The notes under the pieces were generated by a model. That model ran no database searches. It was given only the letters and a program-made list of their open reading frames with translations, and was not told the origin of the DNA. A stretch of DNA of 64,000 nucleotides, from NCBI GenBank assembly GCA_938031175.1, contig CALHGZ010000005.1, positions 186,001 through 250,000 of the forward strand. The letters run 5' to 3'. Each line of letters begins with the position of its first letter. Position 1 is the stretch's first letter. The position numbers and the translations under genes are program-made. Origin of the DNA: Candidatus Kapaibacterium sp. (GTDB taxonomy: Bacteria; Bacteroidota; Ignavibacteria; Kapaibacteriales; UBA2268). Positions 1 through 10,246 of the stretch are shown here, piece by piece.

Positions 1-1
1 T

Positions 2-1210
2 GCATTTAATCAGGAACTGTTCATCAATAGCAGAATGTCGGGCTTACAAGTTGGCACAAGCTCAGCAATGCTAAGATTTTTCCTCGATGACAACGCAAAT
101 GGAATATTTGACGAAGGTGAACAGTTAGTACCGAACGTAAATGCAAAGATATTGCAGGGCGGCAGACGCTTACACGATAAGGAAAGTGGTTTGTCAAGAT
201 ACGTTGGATTACAACAATATGCAGAATATAATGTAGTTATAGATGCTGAATCATTTCCAAATCCACTGTGGGTAGCTTATACTCCAACATTTACATTTGT
301 AACGGACCCAAACTCCACTAAAATCATTGATGTGCCATGCTATTCGACTGGTGTAATTGAAGGACAAGTTACACGTAATGATGGAATAGAAAGTGTGCCA
401 CAAGCAGGTGTAAAAATACATATATTAAGAACCGATAGCACTTTTGTTGACGTTTTACCTGTCTATTCCGATGGTACTTATTATAAGGCTGGAATACCTC
501 CGGGTGATTATTTAGCTTGGGTAGATTCGGCTCAGGTAGCTATATTAAATGTAAAATCAGTTCCTGAATTATTGACATTTACTATCGGAAAGACGACTTA
601 TGGGGACTTTGTTGATGGATTAAATTTTGAGTTATATACCCAAGAAGCATACTTAGCTAAAGCAAAAAATGGAAGTAAAAAGACTGATTTGGATAATGGA
701 TTGAGAAAGCAATCTGATGAGGAAGAAACTAAAGTATCGACAACAGAAGAAGTTAAAGAAATTGAAACTGCAACAACTACAAAAGAAATAGAAACTGTAA
801 CGAATACGGATGTAACTGTGGCTGAAGTTTCTAAACCTGTACCAAATATGCATAGCCGAATACAAATTATTCCAAACGAGACTAAGCTATTTACATATAG
901 AAATCCGCGCGATATTGGTCTGACACCTCAAATAACTGAATATCTCGATGCAGTAATAGAATATATGAAGAATAACCCAAGAACTGAAATCAGTATAGTC
1001 GGTCATACTGATAATTTTGGTTCCCTTGATGAAACACAGAAAGTTTCTGAACAAAGAGCTGAAGCAGTTGTTAGCTATTTAATCAGTAAAGGTATAAACC
1101 GAAACAGAATACTGTCACGTGGTGAAGGAGCAAGAGCACCAATTGCATCAAATATTTCGGCAAGTGGAAGGCAGCAAAATAGGAGGATCGAAATAATAGT
1201 CATTGATTAA
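2..1210 (+). CDS. OmpA-domain envelope protein, C-terminal part (5' partial)
   Basis: The reading frame is open to the left edge, so only the last ~400 residues are present; an internal ATG at 35 is probably not the true start. The visible part opens with a beta-sandwich resembling SdrD-B or carboxypeptidase-regulatory domains (FFLDDNANGIFDEGEQ), then a second one (GVIEGQVTRNDG). A Glu/Thr/Lys-rich linker follows, then a C-terminal OmpA peptidoglycan-binding domain. That domain shows IVGHTDNFG, the SEQRAEAVVSYL helix and GRQQNRRIEI, which carry the Asp and Arg positions that bind diaminopimelate in this family. The likely role is tethering an outer-membrane or surface structure to the cell wall. 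It resembles the OmpA domain of the protein at 34828. A strong terminator follows directly. Confidence 0.8.
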   Translation, partial: AFNQELFINSRMSGLQVGTSSAMLRFFLDDNANGIFDEGEQLVPNVNAKILQGGRRLHDKESGLSRYVGLQQYAEYNVVIDAESFPNPLWVAYTPTFTFVTDPNSTKIIDVPCYSTGVIEGQVTRNDGIESVPQAGVKIHILRTDSTFVDVLPVYSDGTYYKAGIPPGDYLAWVDSAQVAILNVKSVPELLTFTIGKTTYGDFVDGLNFELYTQEAYLAKAKNGSKKTDLDNGLRKQSDEEETKVSTTEEVKEIETATTTKEIETVTNTDVTVAEVSKPVPNMHSRIQIIPNETKLFTYRNPRDIGLTPQITEYLDAVIEYMKNNPRTEISIVGHTDNFGSLDETQKVSEQRAEAVVSYLISKGINRNRILSRGEGARAPIASNISASGRQQNRRIEIIVID

Positions 1211-1233
1211 AATGTAAAAAAAATTTTAATTTT

Positions 1234-1260
1234 AAACCGCCTTTATGGGCGGTTTTTGTA
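1234..1260 (+). terminator. Rho-independent terminator
   Basis: An 8-bp stem, AAACCGCC (1234-1241) with GGCGGTTT (1248-1255) around a 6-base loop, runs into a T-rich tail. It sits 24 bases after the stop of the OmpA-domain gene. Confidence 0.85.
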
Positions 1261-1413
1261 TTTTAAATTTTTGTTTCCGATTTAAAAATAAAGATTTAAG
1301 AGAATTACAAACCAAACTTAACATAAATTTAACACTCTCTTTAAAGCTAATTCATACAATTCGGGCAAATTTGTAATATGTTATGTAAAACAAATACTAA
1401 ATTCAACAAAATT

Positions 1414-4284
1414 ATGAACATTATTATAAGATTTTCCACAATACTAATCTTGTTTTTATCCCCTTTTATTTTAATTGCGCAAAGCAGTAATAATGGTACC
1501 ATAACCGGTAAACTTGTTGACCAGGAGACTGGCGAAGCACTCAGAAGTGGAACAGTTCAAATTGTCGGAACTAAAAAAGGTGCTTATAGTGATGTTAAAG
1601 GTGAATTTAGAATAAGAGACATAGCTCCCGGAACATATACATTACGCATATCATATATAGGTTACAATTCTAAGGAATTAACAAATGTAGTAATAAATCC
1701 AGGTTCAACAACTAATTTAGGTATAATATTATTAGAATCATCAGTAAAAAAGACCCAAGAAGTAGTTATTGAAGCCCAAAGAACGAACGATAACGAAGCA
1801 GCAATTTTAGCAATTAGAAAAAATGCTATCCAGGTAAGTGATGGAATAAGTCAGGAAGAAATTAAACGATTACCTGATTCTGATGCTGGTCAATCACTCA
1901 AAAGAGTGTCAGGTGTAACATTATTAAACGATAAATTTGTATTTGTGCGTGGTGTAAGCGAACGTTACAGCAATACTTTATTAAATGGAACATCACTTGC
2001 AACAACTGAACCAGATAAAAAAGCATTTGCATTTGATATTTTCCCATCAGATTTTTTAGAATCAGTAAATATTACCAAATCTTTTACACCTGATTTACCA
2101 GGTAATTTTGCTGGTGGGCTAGTTCATTTAAAAACAGTTGATTTTCCAGAGGGATTTTCTTTAAAAGTATCATTAGGTTCAAGTGCGAATACTAATGTCA
2201 CTCTCCAAGAAAATGCATTTTATACTTATACTGGTGGTAAAACAGACTGGCTTGGTTTAGACGATGGAACCAGAAAATTACCTGAGACAGTGCCGGGCAG
2301 TCGAAGAGAACTAAATGATTTACTTCGTCGTGCTAATAATCCTTTTGATGAAACTGGTGCTGCCGAAGAATATGTAAAAATGATGCGTTCTTTCACTAAT
2401 CAAACCTGGGCTAGAACACCAAAAACAGTCGGATTATTTGATAACCGTAGCGTAAGTTTATCACTAACAAATAAATTCCAACTTTTTGAAAATGATTTTG
2501 GACTGATAGCATCATTTAATTACGGAAATAACTATTCACTAAGCACTTTGATTCGTAATGGCTATATGTCAAATTTTGATACATTATTCACTTCGAGTGG
2601 TAAAAAAACAACATATTCAGTAAATCTAGGTGGATTGATTAATTTAGCTTATAAAATATCTAACCATAGTTCTATCAATTTTAAAAATGTGTTCAATATA
2701 TCAACAGATGACGACATAATTGATTTAGCAGGACAAGATTTAGCCTATCAATTTTTAGACTATAGAAGCTATGCCTATCAATATACACAAAGAACTTTAT
2801 TTTCAACGCAATTAGGCGGAGAGCATACCTTGGGATTTTTACAAAATTCTTTAATAGATTGGAATTTTGGTTATTCAGTATCGCAAAGGGATGAACCCGA
2901 TCTCAGGCGTCTAAGATTTACACGTCAGTTAGCTGATCTTGCATATGACCCAAACACACCTTATGCGCCAGACATTTTAGTAACACAACAAGGTGATGGG
3001 GCAAGAGCGGGAAGGTTTTATTCAATGTTGGATGATAATGTTTTAAGTGGACTTGTTAATATAACAATACCTATTAATACATTTAAATTAAAAACCGGTT
3101 TATTTATTGAAAACCGACAAAGACAATTTAAAGCAAGATCAATGACAATAATTAGGCCCTATATTTTAGATCCCGAGATAGAGCAATTAATGACTGATTA
3201 TGAACATCCGGAAAGAATTTTTGCTCCTGAAAATTTCAGATTGCAAGATGGGTTGATGATAGCTGAAGATTCAAGATTAAGTGATTCATATGATGCAATC
3301 GAGGATTTATTTGCTACATATTTAATGGTTGACGTACCTTTTACACTATTTGATTTGAACTTGAGATTTATTGGCGGAATCAGATATGAATCTAGTCTTC
3401 AGAAACTAAATAGTCATTTACTGAATGACCAGCCAGTAGAAGTTAATCAAAAACATGATGATTGGTTACCATCTCTAAATTTGATTGCCAAAATTACTAA
3501 TAATTCAAACTTAAGATTTTCAGCAACTCAAACATTAGGACGACCTTCGCTCAGAGAATTTGCACCATTTGCATTTTATGATTATCTACAAGCAGCTTTA
3601 ATTCAAGGTAATCCGAATTTAGTTCGTTCATTGATTCAAAATTATGATTTAAGATACGAAATATTCCCGAATCCTGGAGAAGTATTGTCATTTAGTGTTT
3701 TCTACAAAACTTTTACTAATGCGATAGAAGAAACAATCTATCCGCAACAGAGTGAATTGACCCGAACCTATGCTAATGCAGATGGAACAGCGTTTAACTA
3801 TGGATTAGAAATAGAAGTAAGAAAAAATCTCGGTTTTATAAGTTCAATATTATCCAACTTTGCAACCAATATAAATTTTGCATTGATAAAATCAGAATTA
3901 ACTGTCAAACAGGGTGGGGAAGGTACAGAGGATAATAGAACAATGTGGGGGCAATCACCTTATTCCTTAAATATAGGACTTTTTTACAAGTTACCCGATT
4001 GGAATACAACAGTTAATATTGGATACAATACATATGGTAAACGTATAATCCAGGTTGCTCAACGTGGAATTTATCAAGGTACTGATGATCCACATATATA
4101 TGAAATGCCCCGCGACATTATTGACTTTACAATAACTCAACCATTTGCTTCTGGGCTCGAAATAAAGTTGAGTGTGAGGGATTTATTAAATCAACCATTA
4201 ATCTGGAAACAAGCTGATAATTTAACTCTTTCAAATATTTACGGAACAACTATTTCAATCGGTTTATCATATTTGTTAAAATAA
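1414..4284 (+). CDS. TonB-dependent outer-membrane receptor
   Basis: This is an outer-membrane active transporter driven by TonB; its substrate cannot be told from sequence. A signal peptide (MNIIIRFSTILILFLSPF...) is followed by a carboxypeptidase-regulatory-like domain (about residues 25-110: GTITGKLVDQETGEAL, GEFRIRDIAPGTY). Next come a plug domain (FVFVRGVSERYSNTLLNG, then AGGLVHLKT) and a long beta-barrel to the end, with the usual length of about 960 residues. An in-frame ATG at 1378 would add 12 residues; 1414 is preferred because the signal peptide then starts at the Met. Neither start has a Shine-Dalgarno sequence. The T9SS beta-helix gene lies 45 bases downstream with no terminator between, suggesting one transcript. 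Confidence 0.88.
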   Translation: MNIIIRFSTILILFLSPFILIAQSSNNGTITGKLVDQETGEALRSGTVQIVGTKKGAYSDVKGEFRIRDIAPGTYTLRISYIGYNSKELTNVVINPGSTTNLGIILLESSVKKTQEVVIEAQRTNDNEAAILAIRKNAIQVSDGISQEEIKRLPDSDAGQSLKRVSGVTLLNDKFVFVRGVSERYSNTLLNGTSLATTEPDKKAFAFDIFPSDFLESVNITKSFTPDLPGNFAGGLVHLKTVDFPEGFSLKVSLGSSANTNVTLQENAFYTYTGGKTDWLGLDDGTRKLPETVPGSRRELNDLLRRANNPFDETGAAEEYVKMMRSFTNQTWARTPKTVGLFDNRSVSLSLTNKFQLFENDFGLIASFNYGNNYSLSTLIRNGYMSNFDTLFTSSGKKTTYSVNLGGLINLAYKISNHSSINFKNVFNISTDDDIIDLAGQDLAYQFLDYRSYAYQYTQRTLFSTQLGGEHTLGFLQNSLIDWNFGYSVSQRDEPDLRRLRFTRQLADLAYDPNTPYAPDILVTQQGDGARAGRFYSMLDDNVLSGLVNITIPINTFKLKTGLFIENRQRQFKARSMTIIRPYILDPEIEQLMTDYEHPERIFAPENFRLQDGLMIAEDSRLSDSYDAIEDLFATYLMVDVPFTLFDLNLRFIGGIRYESSLQKLNSHLLNDQPVEVNQKHDDWLPSLNLIAKITNNSNLRFSATQTLGRPSLREFAPFAFYDYLQAALIQGNPNLVRSLIQNYDLRYEIFPNPGEVLSFSVFYKTFTNAIEETIYPQQSELTRTYANADGTAFNYGLEIEVRKNLGFISSILSNFATNINFALIKSELTVKQGGEGTEDNRTMWGQSPYSLNIGLFYKLPDWNTTVNIGYNTYGKRIIQVAQRGIYQGTDDPHIYEMPRDIIDFTITQPFASGLEIKLSVRDLLNQPLIWKQADNLTLSNIYGTTISIGLSYLLK

Positions 4285-4329
4285 ATACTTAAATATAAAT
4301 ATTCTTTCACAATACTTAAAGGAGCTTCT

Positions 4330-6327
4330 ATGAAGTATCTAACACTAGCTTTGTTTGTTTTTCTTAACATTTATGCATATTCACAGCCAACAGCGGTGAA
4401 ATTAATACGCCCTAATGGTGGAGAGGTATTTAGAGCCGGTACATCTGAGGATATCGTATGGGATACAACTTTGAGTGATACATACCGTGCAAGGTGGGCA
4501 TTCCAATTTGGTACTTCTCCATCAGGTCCTTGGACTGATTTACCCGGGGCTTCAAATGTTCTGGATAGTGGTCGTACAAGGGGAAGATATGCTGGTGGAT
4601 TTAGAGTACCAGCACTCCCAACCAAAAGTGGTTACTTACGTATAGTACTTTTAAATCCCGATGGTTCAAAAAATGAAGCTGTAAGCGACGTAACAGATGG
4701 TCCATTTACAATTGACAGACCAGAGGCAGCGAAAGCTGATTCGATTCTTAGAACACCTATTACATCGCGAGTACAACTATCAAATAAGAAAATATATGGC
4801 CTCGATGGCTATGTTTTTGTTGATGATGGTGGCGTTTTAGCTATAGAACCAGGTACTATCATCATCGGTGATACTGTTGGTGAAAATTCAGCAATTTGTA
4901 TTAATCGAGGCGGCAAGATATATGCAAAAGGTACAAAAGAAAAACCGATTGTAATGACAAGCTCCGCACCACCTGGACAAAGACGTGGAGGTGACTGGGG
5001 TGGATTATTAATCTGCGGCAAAGCAGCTACAAATCATCCAGGTGGTGAAGCTGCCCTTGAAGGAGGTATTGCAGATGCTAATCGTGTTCGTGGTTGGTTT
5101 GGCGGGAAGGACAATCCTGATGATAATGATAGCAGTGGCGTAGTTGAATTTGTCAGAATTGAATTTGCTGGAATTGCAGCTGCACCGAATCAAGAATTGA
5201 ACTCATTAACAATGGGTGGTGTCGGCAGAAGAACTGTGATACGCAATGTTATGGTTAGTTATGGAAACGATGATGGATTTGAATGGTTTGGCGGAACTGT
5301 TGATGGAAAATATTTAATAGCTATTGGAACTCTTGATGATGATTTTGATGGTGATAATGGTTGGAGCGGTCGTGTTCAATTCGGTTTAGTTCAAAGATTT
5401 CCTCAACGTGCTGACGTTTCTACTAGTCAAGCATTCGAAATGGATAATGATGCAAGTGGAACATATAACACACCATTAACTAGAGCAGTATTTTCAAATA
5501 TTACAGCGATAGGACCAGTTCAGGATACATCCTGGTCAGCACCTGCTAATTTTAGTAGAAATTACGGAGCTGCTATACAAATTAGAAGAAATAATCGAAC
5601 ATCAATTTTCAATTCAGTAATTGTAGGCTGGCCAAGAGGTATAGAGATTTTGGGTTCAGGTTCACAAGGAGCAGCTACTCGGGATTCAATCAGACTAAAG
5701 CATTTAGATTTTCACGGTATAAAAGGTGTTAATTTCAGAGCAGACGGTACAGGTTTCGATGAAAACTGGATATATACTCCAGCATTCAACAATGTGTTTA
5801 ATCGTCGCTCTCCACAATCAGCTGCATTAACAAATCCTTTTGGATTAGGTTTGGATTTTAATCCATTGCCTTTACCAAATGCACCATATTTAGATAATGC
5901 TTCATTTGATGATGAATTTTTAAAAGATCCATTCTTTGAAAAAGTGAATTATCGCGGAGCCTTTAGTCCAGTTGTTGCAGAAAGATGGGATTTGCCTTGG
6001 GCTGAATACGATCCACAAAATAAAAATTATGCATTATCAGTTGAAAATGATGATTTAACCCAACAATTTGATATTAGAGTTTATCCATTGCCGGCGGATG
6101 AATATACATCTGTAATTTATAGCTTAAAGAATGCTGGGATAGTAAGCATAAAATTGTATGATGCTATGGGGAAATTAGTTCAAACTATAATTGAAGGTGA
6201 GTATCAGCATAATAGCTATTATCAATTCAATATTGACACACGTCATCTCACACCTGGTATGTATCTTTTAAACATTAATTCATCAAATGGAGACAATATC
6301 ACATCTCAAATTCCTGTTGTAAGATAA
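4330..6327 (+). CDS. T9SS-exported beta-helix surface protein
   Basis: This is a secreted protein of 665 residues. A signal peptide (MKYLTLALFVFLNIYAYSQ) is followed by an Ig-like domain (VKLIRPNGGEVFRAGTSEDI) and a large right-handed beta-helix-like region (about 130-570: VFVDDGGVLAIEPGTIIIG, GDWGGLLICGKA, NDDGFEWFGGTVDG). A type-A T9SS C-terminal domain occupies about 580-665 (FDIRVYPLPADEYTSVIYS, KLYDAMGKLVQ, PGMYLLNIN), so it should cross the outer membrane by type IX secretion and be anchored or released. An AAGGAGC Shine-Dalgarno sequence supports the start. The pairing with a TonB receptor suggests a surface-exposed partner in substrate capture (inference). Confidence 0.82.
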   Translation: MKYLTLALFVFLNIYAYSQPTAVKLIRPNGGEVFRAGTSEDIVWDTTLSDTYRARWAFQFGTSPSGPWTDLPGASNVLDSGRTRGRYAGGFRVPALPTKSGYLRIVLLNPDGSKNEAVSDVTDGPFTIDRPEAAKADSILRTPITSRVQLSNKKIYGLDGYVFVDDGGVLAIEPGTIIIGDTVGENSAICINRGGKIYAKGTKEKPIVMTSSAPPGQRRGGDWGGLLICGKAATNHPGGEAALEGGIADANRVRGWFGGKDNPDDNDSSGVVEFVRIEFAGIAAAPNQELNSLTMGGVGRRTVIRNVMVSYGNDDGFEWFGGTVDGKYLIAIGTLDDDFDGDNGWSGRVQFGLVQRFPQRADVSTSQAFEMDNDASGTYNTPLTRAVFSNITAIGPVQDTSWSAPANFSRNYGAAIQIRRNNRTSIFNSVIVGWPRGIEILGSGSQGAATRDSIRLKHLDFHGIKGVNFRADGTGFDENWIYTPAFNNVFNRRSPQSAALTNPFGLGLDFNPLPLPNAPYLDNASFDDEFLKDPFFEKVNYRGAFSPVVAERWDLPWAEYDPQNKNYALSVENDDLTQQFDIRVYPLPADEYTSVIYSLKNAGIVSIKLYDAMGKLVQTIIEGEYQHNSYYQFNIDTRHLTPGMYLLNINSSNGDNITSQIPVVR

Positions 6328-6350
6328 TAATTTTTTTTCATGCATTCATA

Positions 6351-6380
6351 AAACTGCCGGTTATCCGGCAGTTTTTTTAT
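6351..6380 (+). terminator. Rho-independent terminator
   Basis: A perfect 10-bp stem AAACTGCCGG (6351-6360) / CCGGCAGTTT (6365-6374) with loop TTAT runs into a run of T. It ends the TonB receptor/beta-helix transcript. Confidence 0.93.
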
Positions 6381-6497
6381 TTTTATTTATATATTGGAAT
6401 GAAATTTGCTAAAACTTGCAATAATAGTGATTATTAAAATCAAAATTAAAATATTACACTAATTTATCCGATAGAGCATAATATTGGGTTATAAATT

Positions 6498-8240
6498 ATG
6501 AAAATGTTATATATTATTATATTCACATTATTGTTCTTAATAGGAACCATTTTGGTTTATCGTTTTTACTATGATAAACCTGAAATTAAAATAGAAATGA
6601 TAGAAGATACAAAAATCCCACAATTGGATGAGGCATTAAAAACACCACTTAATATATATAATCTTGATTTATCTGGCTTGGGTCTCGACAGTTTACCTAA
6701 CTCAATTAGTTTTTTAAAAAATCTTGAAGTTTTAAATTTACGCAATAACAAATTGAGAGATCTACCACCAAATTTTTCAAATTTAAAGAAGTTGAAAACT
6801 CTTGAAATCTCATCAAATAAATTTTCTGCAATGCCCGATGTTATATTTGAGTTAGTTAATTTAAATGATTTATATGCTGAATCCAATAGAATTGAATTTT
6901 TACCAGATAAATTTAGTAATTTAAAAAACTTGAGGTTCCTCTCTTTAAGTGATAATCTACTAAAAGAATTGCCAGAGAGCTTAACAGAACTTTCGAATTT
7001 AATATATCTTAATTTAAGGTTCAATAAATTAGAATTTTTACCGCGAAATTTCGGGAATCTACGAAAATTACGACAATTAATCCTCGAGGAAAATAACCTT
7101 CGTTCTTTACCCGACAATTTACATCAATTAGTGAGTTTACAAGAAATTTATTTTGATGGCAATTTTAAAATGGATTTTGCTGAAGCATTAAAAAAATTAG
7201 CAAAATTGCCCCAGCTAGAAGTTTTGGAACTTTCCATTTGTAATTTGAAAAGCATTCCTGAAACTATATCTGAAATTCACAATTTGAAAGAACTATTAAT
7301 TTATAGTAACCATTTGCAAACACTTCCTGAGTCTATTGATAAATTAACAAAACTCGAATATTTAAATTTGACAGGAATTATCTCGCTCGATTTTGAAGAT
7401 ACCTTTAAAAAAATAAAAAAAATGCCCAATTTGAAACTACTCAACATATCTTACAATAAATTAAAAAAAATACCTGATGAAATTGGTAATTTTAAATCGC
7501 TGGAATGGCTTATTGCACATGGAAATGAATTGGTAGAATTACCAGAAAGTATTGCAAATATAAAGACATTACAAAAATTAAATGTTTCAGCTAATAATTT
7601 GGCAGTCCTACCAAAAAGTCTGGGCAATCTTCCAAATTTATTAGTACTGCAAGCAGAATTTAATCAAATTGAATATTTGCCTAATGAAATTGGTAATTTA
7701 ATTAATTTACAGGAACTTTATTTACATAATAACAAACTTAAAGCAATCCCAGAAACTATCACAAGACTTTCCAATTTAAAAGAATTACATATTTTTAACA
7801 ATAATCTTACTGATCTTCCTGAGAATATTAGTAATTTAAATTCATTAGAAGTATTAATGCTAGGAAATAATAAACTTAAAAGATTACCAAGTTCATTTTC
7901 AATGTTGAAAAATCTTAAAGTAGTCGATTTGAATAATAATTTTTTCATTGAACTACCAATTCCCTTGACGAAATTATCAAGTTTAGAGTTGTTAAACATT
8001 AGCAATAATAAAATTGGACTTATGAATGGCAAATATGATAGTTTATATAATTTGGAAGTTTTATTGATAAATAACAATGAATTAAAAACAATACCCAATT
8101 TAACGAATACTATGAGAAAGTTATCTTTTCTAAATATATCAGGAAATCCTATATATGATATTAATATGAATAAAATCTCAAACGAGTTTGATAATGTCTA
8201 TTTGAGATTTGAGAAAACTGATAGGTTAAATGCTAATTGA
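6498..8240 (+). CDS. Membrane-anchored leucine-rich-repeat protein
   Basis: The protein has 580 residues. An N-terminal hydrophobic helix (about 3-22, MLYIIIFTLLFLIGTILVYR) acts as a signal anchor or uncleaved signal. From about residue 50 to 570 it consists of some 20 leucine-rich repeats of ~23 residues (for example LEVLNLRNNKLRDLPPNFS, LQELYLHNNKLKAIPE). There is no enzymatic domain and no T9SS tail, so it probably stays in the inner membrane facing the periplasm as a binding scaffold (inference). Its TGA stop overlaps the TTG start of the NAD synthetase gene, so the two are probably translationally coupled, although no functional link is evident. Confidence 0.85.
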   Translation: MKMLYIIIFTLLFLIGTILVYRFYYDKPEIKIEMIEDTKIPQLDEALKTPLNIYNLDLSGLGLDSLPNSISFLKNLEVLNLRNNKLRDLPPNFSNLKKLKTLEISSNKFSAMPDVIFELVNLNDLYAESNRIEFLPDKFSNLKNLRFLSLSDNLLKELPESLTELSNLIYLNLRFNKLEFLPRNFGNLRKLRQLILEENNLRSLPDNLHQLVSLQEIYFDGNFKMDFAEALKKLAKLPQLEVLELSICNLKSIPETISEIHNLKELLIYSNHLQTLPESIDKLTKLEYLNLTGIISLDFEDTFKKIKKMPNLKLLNISYNKLKKIPDEIGNFKSLEWLIAHGNELVELPESIANIKTLQKLNVSANNLAVLPKSLGNLPNLLVLQAEFNQIEYLPNEIGNLINLQELYLHNNKLKAIPETITRLSNLKELHIFNNNLTDLPENISNLNSLEVLMLGNNKLKRLPSSFSMLKNLKVVDLNNNFFIELPIPLTKLSSLELLNISNNKIGLMNGKYDSLYNLEVLLINNNELKTIPNLTNTMRKLSFLNISGNPIYDINMNKISNEFDNVYLRFEKTDRLNAN

Positions 8241-10168
8241 AATATGATTTAAAAAAATATGGTTTTCTAAGAGTAGCTGCCTCATCACCTGAAATAGAAG
8301 TTGCTAATGTTCTATTTAATTCCTCGCGAATTATAGAGCAAATAGAATACTCTGTTGACAATGAATGCTTTTTTATAGTATTTCCCGAGTTGAGTTTGAC
8401 TTCATATACCTGCGGTGATTTGTTTTTCCAAAAACAATTACTTGATATGTCATTAATGAGTATAATTGAGATTGAGAAAGCAACATCTAAATTCAATGCT
8501 ACGGTAATTGTAGGTGCTCCTATCGAAAATAATGGCAAGATATTTAATTGTGCAGTATTTATATCGAATGGTCAAATCTTAGGTGTTATTCCTAAAACCT
8601 ATTTATGCTATCATAATGAATACTATGAATCACGTTGGTTCGCATCTGAATACAACCGAATAAGTGATTATATCGAAATAAATGGTAAATGTGTTCCTTT
8701 TGGTGCTGATTTACTATTCAAGGATTCAAACACAAACAATATTGTTGTAGGTGTAGAAATTTGTGAAGATTTATGGGCTGTAATTCCACCTAGTTCATCA
8801 ATGGCATTAGCAGGTGCCAATATTATTTGTAACCTATCTGCTAGTAACGAATTGCTCGGCAAGTCAGAATACAGAAATTCCCTTGTCATATCTCAATCAG
8901 CAAGATGTCTATCGGGCTATATTTATAGTTCATCTGGTCCAGGAGAATCAACTACTGATACTGTTTTTTCTGGAGCATTATTAATAGCAGAAAATGGAAT
9001 ATTACTAAAACACAATAATAGATTCCATTCAGAGAGTGAAACGATATTTGCTGATGTGGATATTGAGAAATTATTATGCGAACGCAAAAAAAATTCAAGT
9101 TATAGGATAGGTTCAGCTCTAAAAAAATATAGATTCATTAACTTCAATTTATCAACTAAGATAAGTACAAAATTTTATAGAATTTATTCTAAAAAGCCAT
9201 TTGTGCCAGATGATAAATCTAAAAGAGATGAAGTATGTAAAGAAATATTTGATATACAAATTAATGGTTTGATTAAACGTTTAAAACATACAAACTTAAA
9301 AAAAATAGTTATTGGTATATCAGGTGGTTTGGATTCAACATTGGCTTTACTGTCCTCTTATCAAAGTTTCAAACGCTTAAAAGTACCAACAAAAAATATT
9401 ATAGCAGTAACAATGCCCGGCGAAGGTACCTCAACAAGAACAGAAAATAATGCGATTAATCTGGCTAAAGAATTAAATGTAACTTTATTGAGAATACCAA
9501 TTGAAAAATTGGTTAATGAACATTTGAAGGCAATAGGAATAAAAAATAAAAATACAGTAACTTTTGAAAATACACAAGCACGGGAACGAACCCAAATTTT
9601 ATTTGATTTAGCAAATGAACATAAAGCTCTTGCTATTGGAACAGGAGATTTATCAGAGATAGCATTAGGGTGGAGTACCTATGGTGGCGATCAAATCTCA
9701 ATGTATAATTTAAATTCGGGTGTACCAAAAACACTTGTAAAATTTTTAGTCGAATGGATTGCAGATACACAATTCAAAGGTAAAATCAGTAGGATTTTAA
9801 AAGATATATGCGAAACGCCGATTTCACCAGAATTACAACCTTTAAGAATAAAAGAGCATCAAACACAGCTAACAGAAGAAATAATAGGACCTTATGAACT
9901 CCACGATTTTTTCCTGTACTATTTTGTCCGTTTTAACTTTAGCCCTCCCAAAATACTATTTCTTGCTCAAATAGCTTTTGCAGATAAGTATAGTAAAAAT
10001 CAAATCAGAAATTATCTTAAAATTTTCATTGAACGATTTTTCAGAAATCAATTTAAAAGATCTTGCTCACCAGATGGTTTGAAAATAGGTTCAGTTGGAT
10101 TATCCCCAAGAACAGATTGGCGTATGCCGAGCGATGCCAATGAATTAATCTGGTTATCGTCATTATAA
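8237..10168 (+). CDS. nadE: Glutamine-dependent NAD+ synthetase
   Basis: This cytoplasmic enzyme makes NAD+ from deamido-NAD, ATP and glutamine-derived ammonia. The N-terminal nitrilase-like glutaminase domain (1-~290) keeps the Glu-Lys-Cys triad: E51 in FPELSLTSY, K120 in IPKTYL, C176 in VEICEDLW. The C-terminal synthetase domain (from ~330) has the pyrophosphatase loop SGGLDST (362-368), TMPGEGTSTRTENNA and GTGDLSEIALGW. Its 643 residues match the long bacterial glutaminase-type NadE. The start is TTG within a TTGA overlap with the LRR gene; the nearby ATG at 8244 is out of frame. Confidence 0.95.
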   Translation: MKYDLKKYGFLRVAASSPEIEVANVLFNSSRIIEQIEYSVDNECFFIVFPELSLTSYTCGDLFFQKQLLDMSLMSIIEIEKATSKFNATVIVGAPIENNGKIFNCAVFISNGQILGVIPKTYLCYHNEYYESRWFASEYNRISDYIEINGKCVPFGADLLFKDSNTNNIVVGVEICEDLWAVIPPSSSMALAGANIICNLSASNELLGKSEYRNSLVISQSARCLSGYIYSSSGPGESTTDTVFSGALLIAENGILLKHNNRFHSESETIFADVDIEKLLCERKKNSSYRIGSALKKYRFINFNLSTKISTKFYRIYSKKPFVPDDKSKRDEVCKEIFDIQINGLIKRLKHTNLKKIVIGISGGLDSTLALLSSYQSFKRLKVPTKNIIAVTMPGEGTSTRTENNAINLAKELNVTLLRIPIEKLVNEHLKAIGIKNKNTVTFENTQARERTQILFDLANEHKALAIGTGDLSEIALGWSTYGGDQISMYNLNSGVPKTLVKFLVEWIADTQFKGKISRILKDICETPISPELQPLRIKEHQTQLTEEIIGPYELHDFFLYYFVRFNFSPPKILFLAQIAFADKYSKNQIRNYLKIFIERFFRNQFKRSCSPDGLKIGSVGLSPRTDWRMPSDANELIWLSSL

Positions 10169-10246
10169 AATTATTTGGTCTGATTTTTGATTTGTATTTA
10201 TATTAATTCAATTTTAGTATTGATTAATTTTTACTCTGATTTAAAA

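Noticed and set aside
6650-8200. DNA tandem repeat or CRISPR-like periodicity
   Set aside because: The 69-base period comes from the leucine-rich repeats in the protein; the DNA units are diverged and have no spacers.
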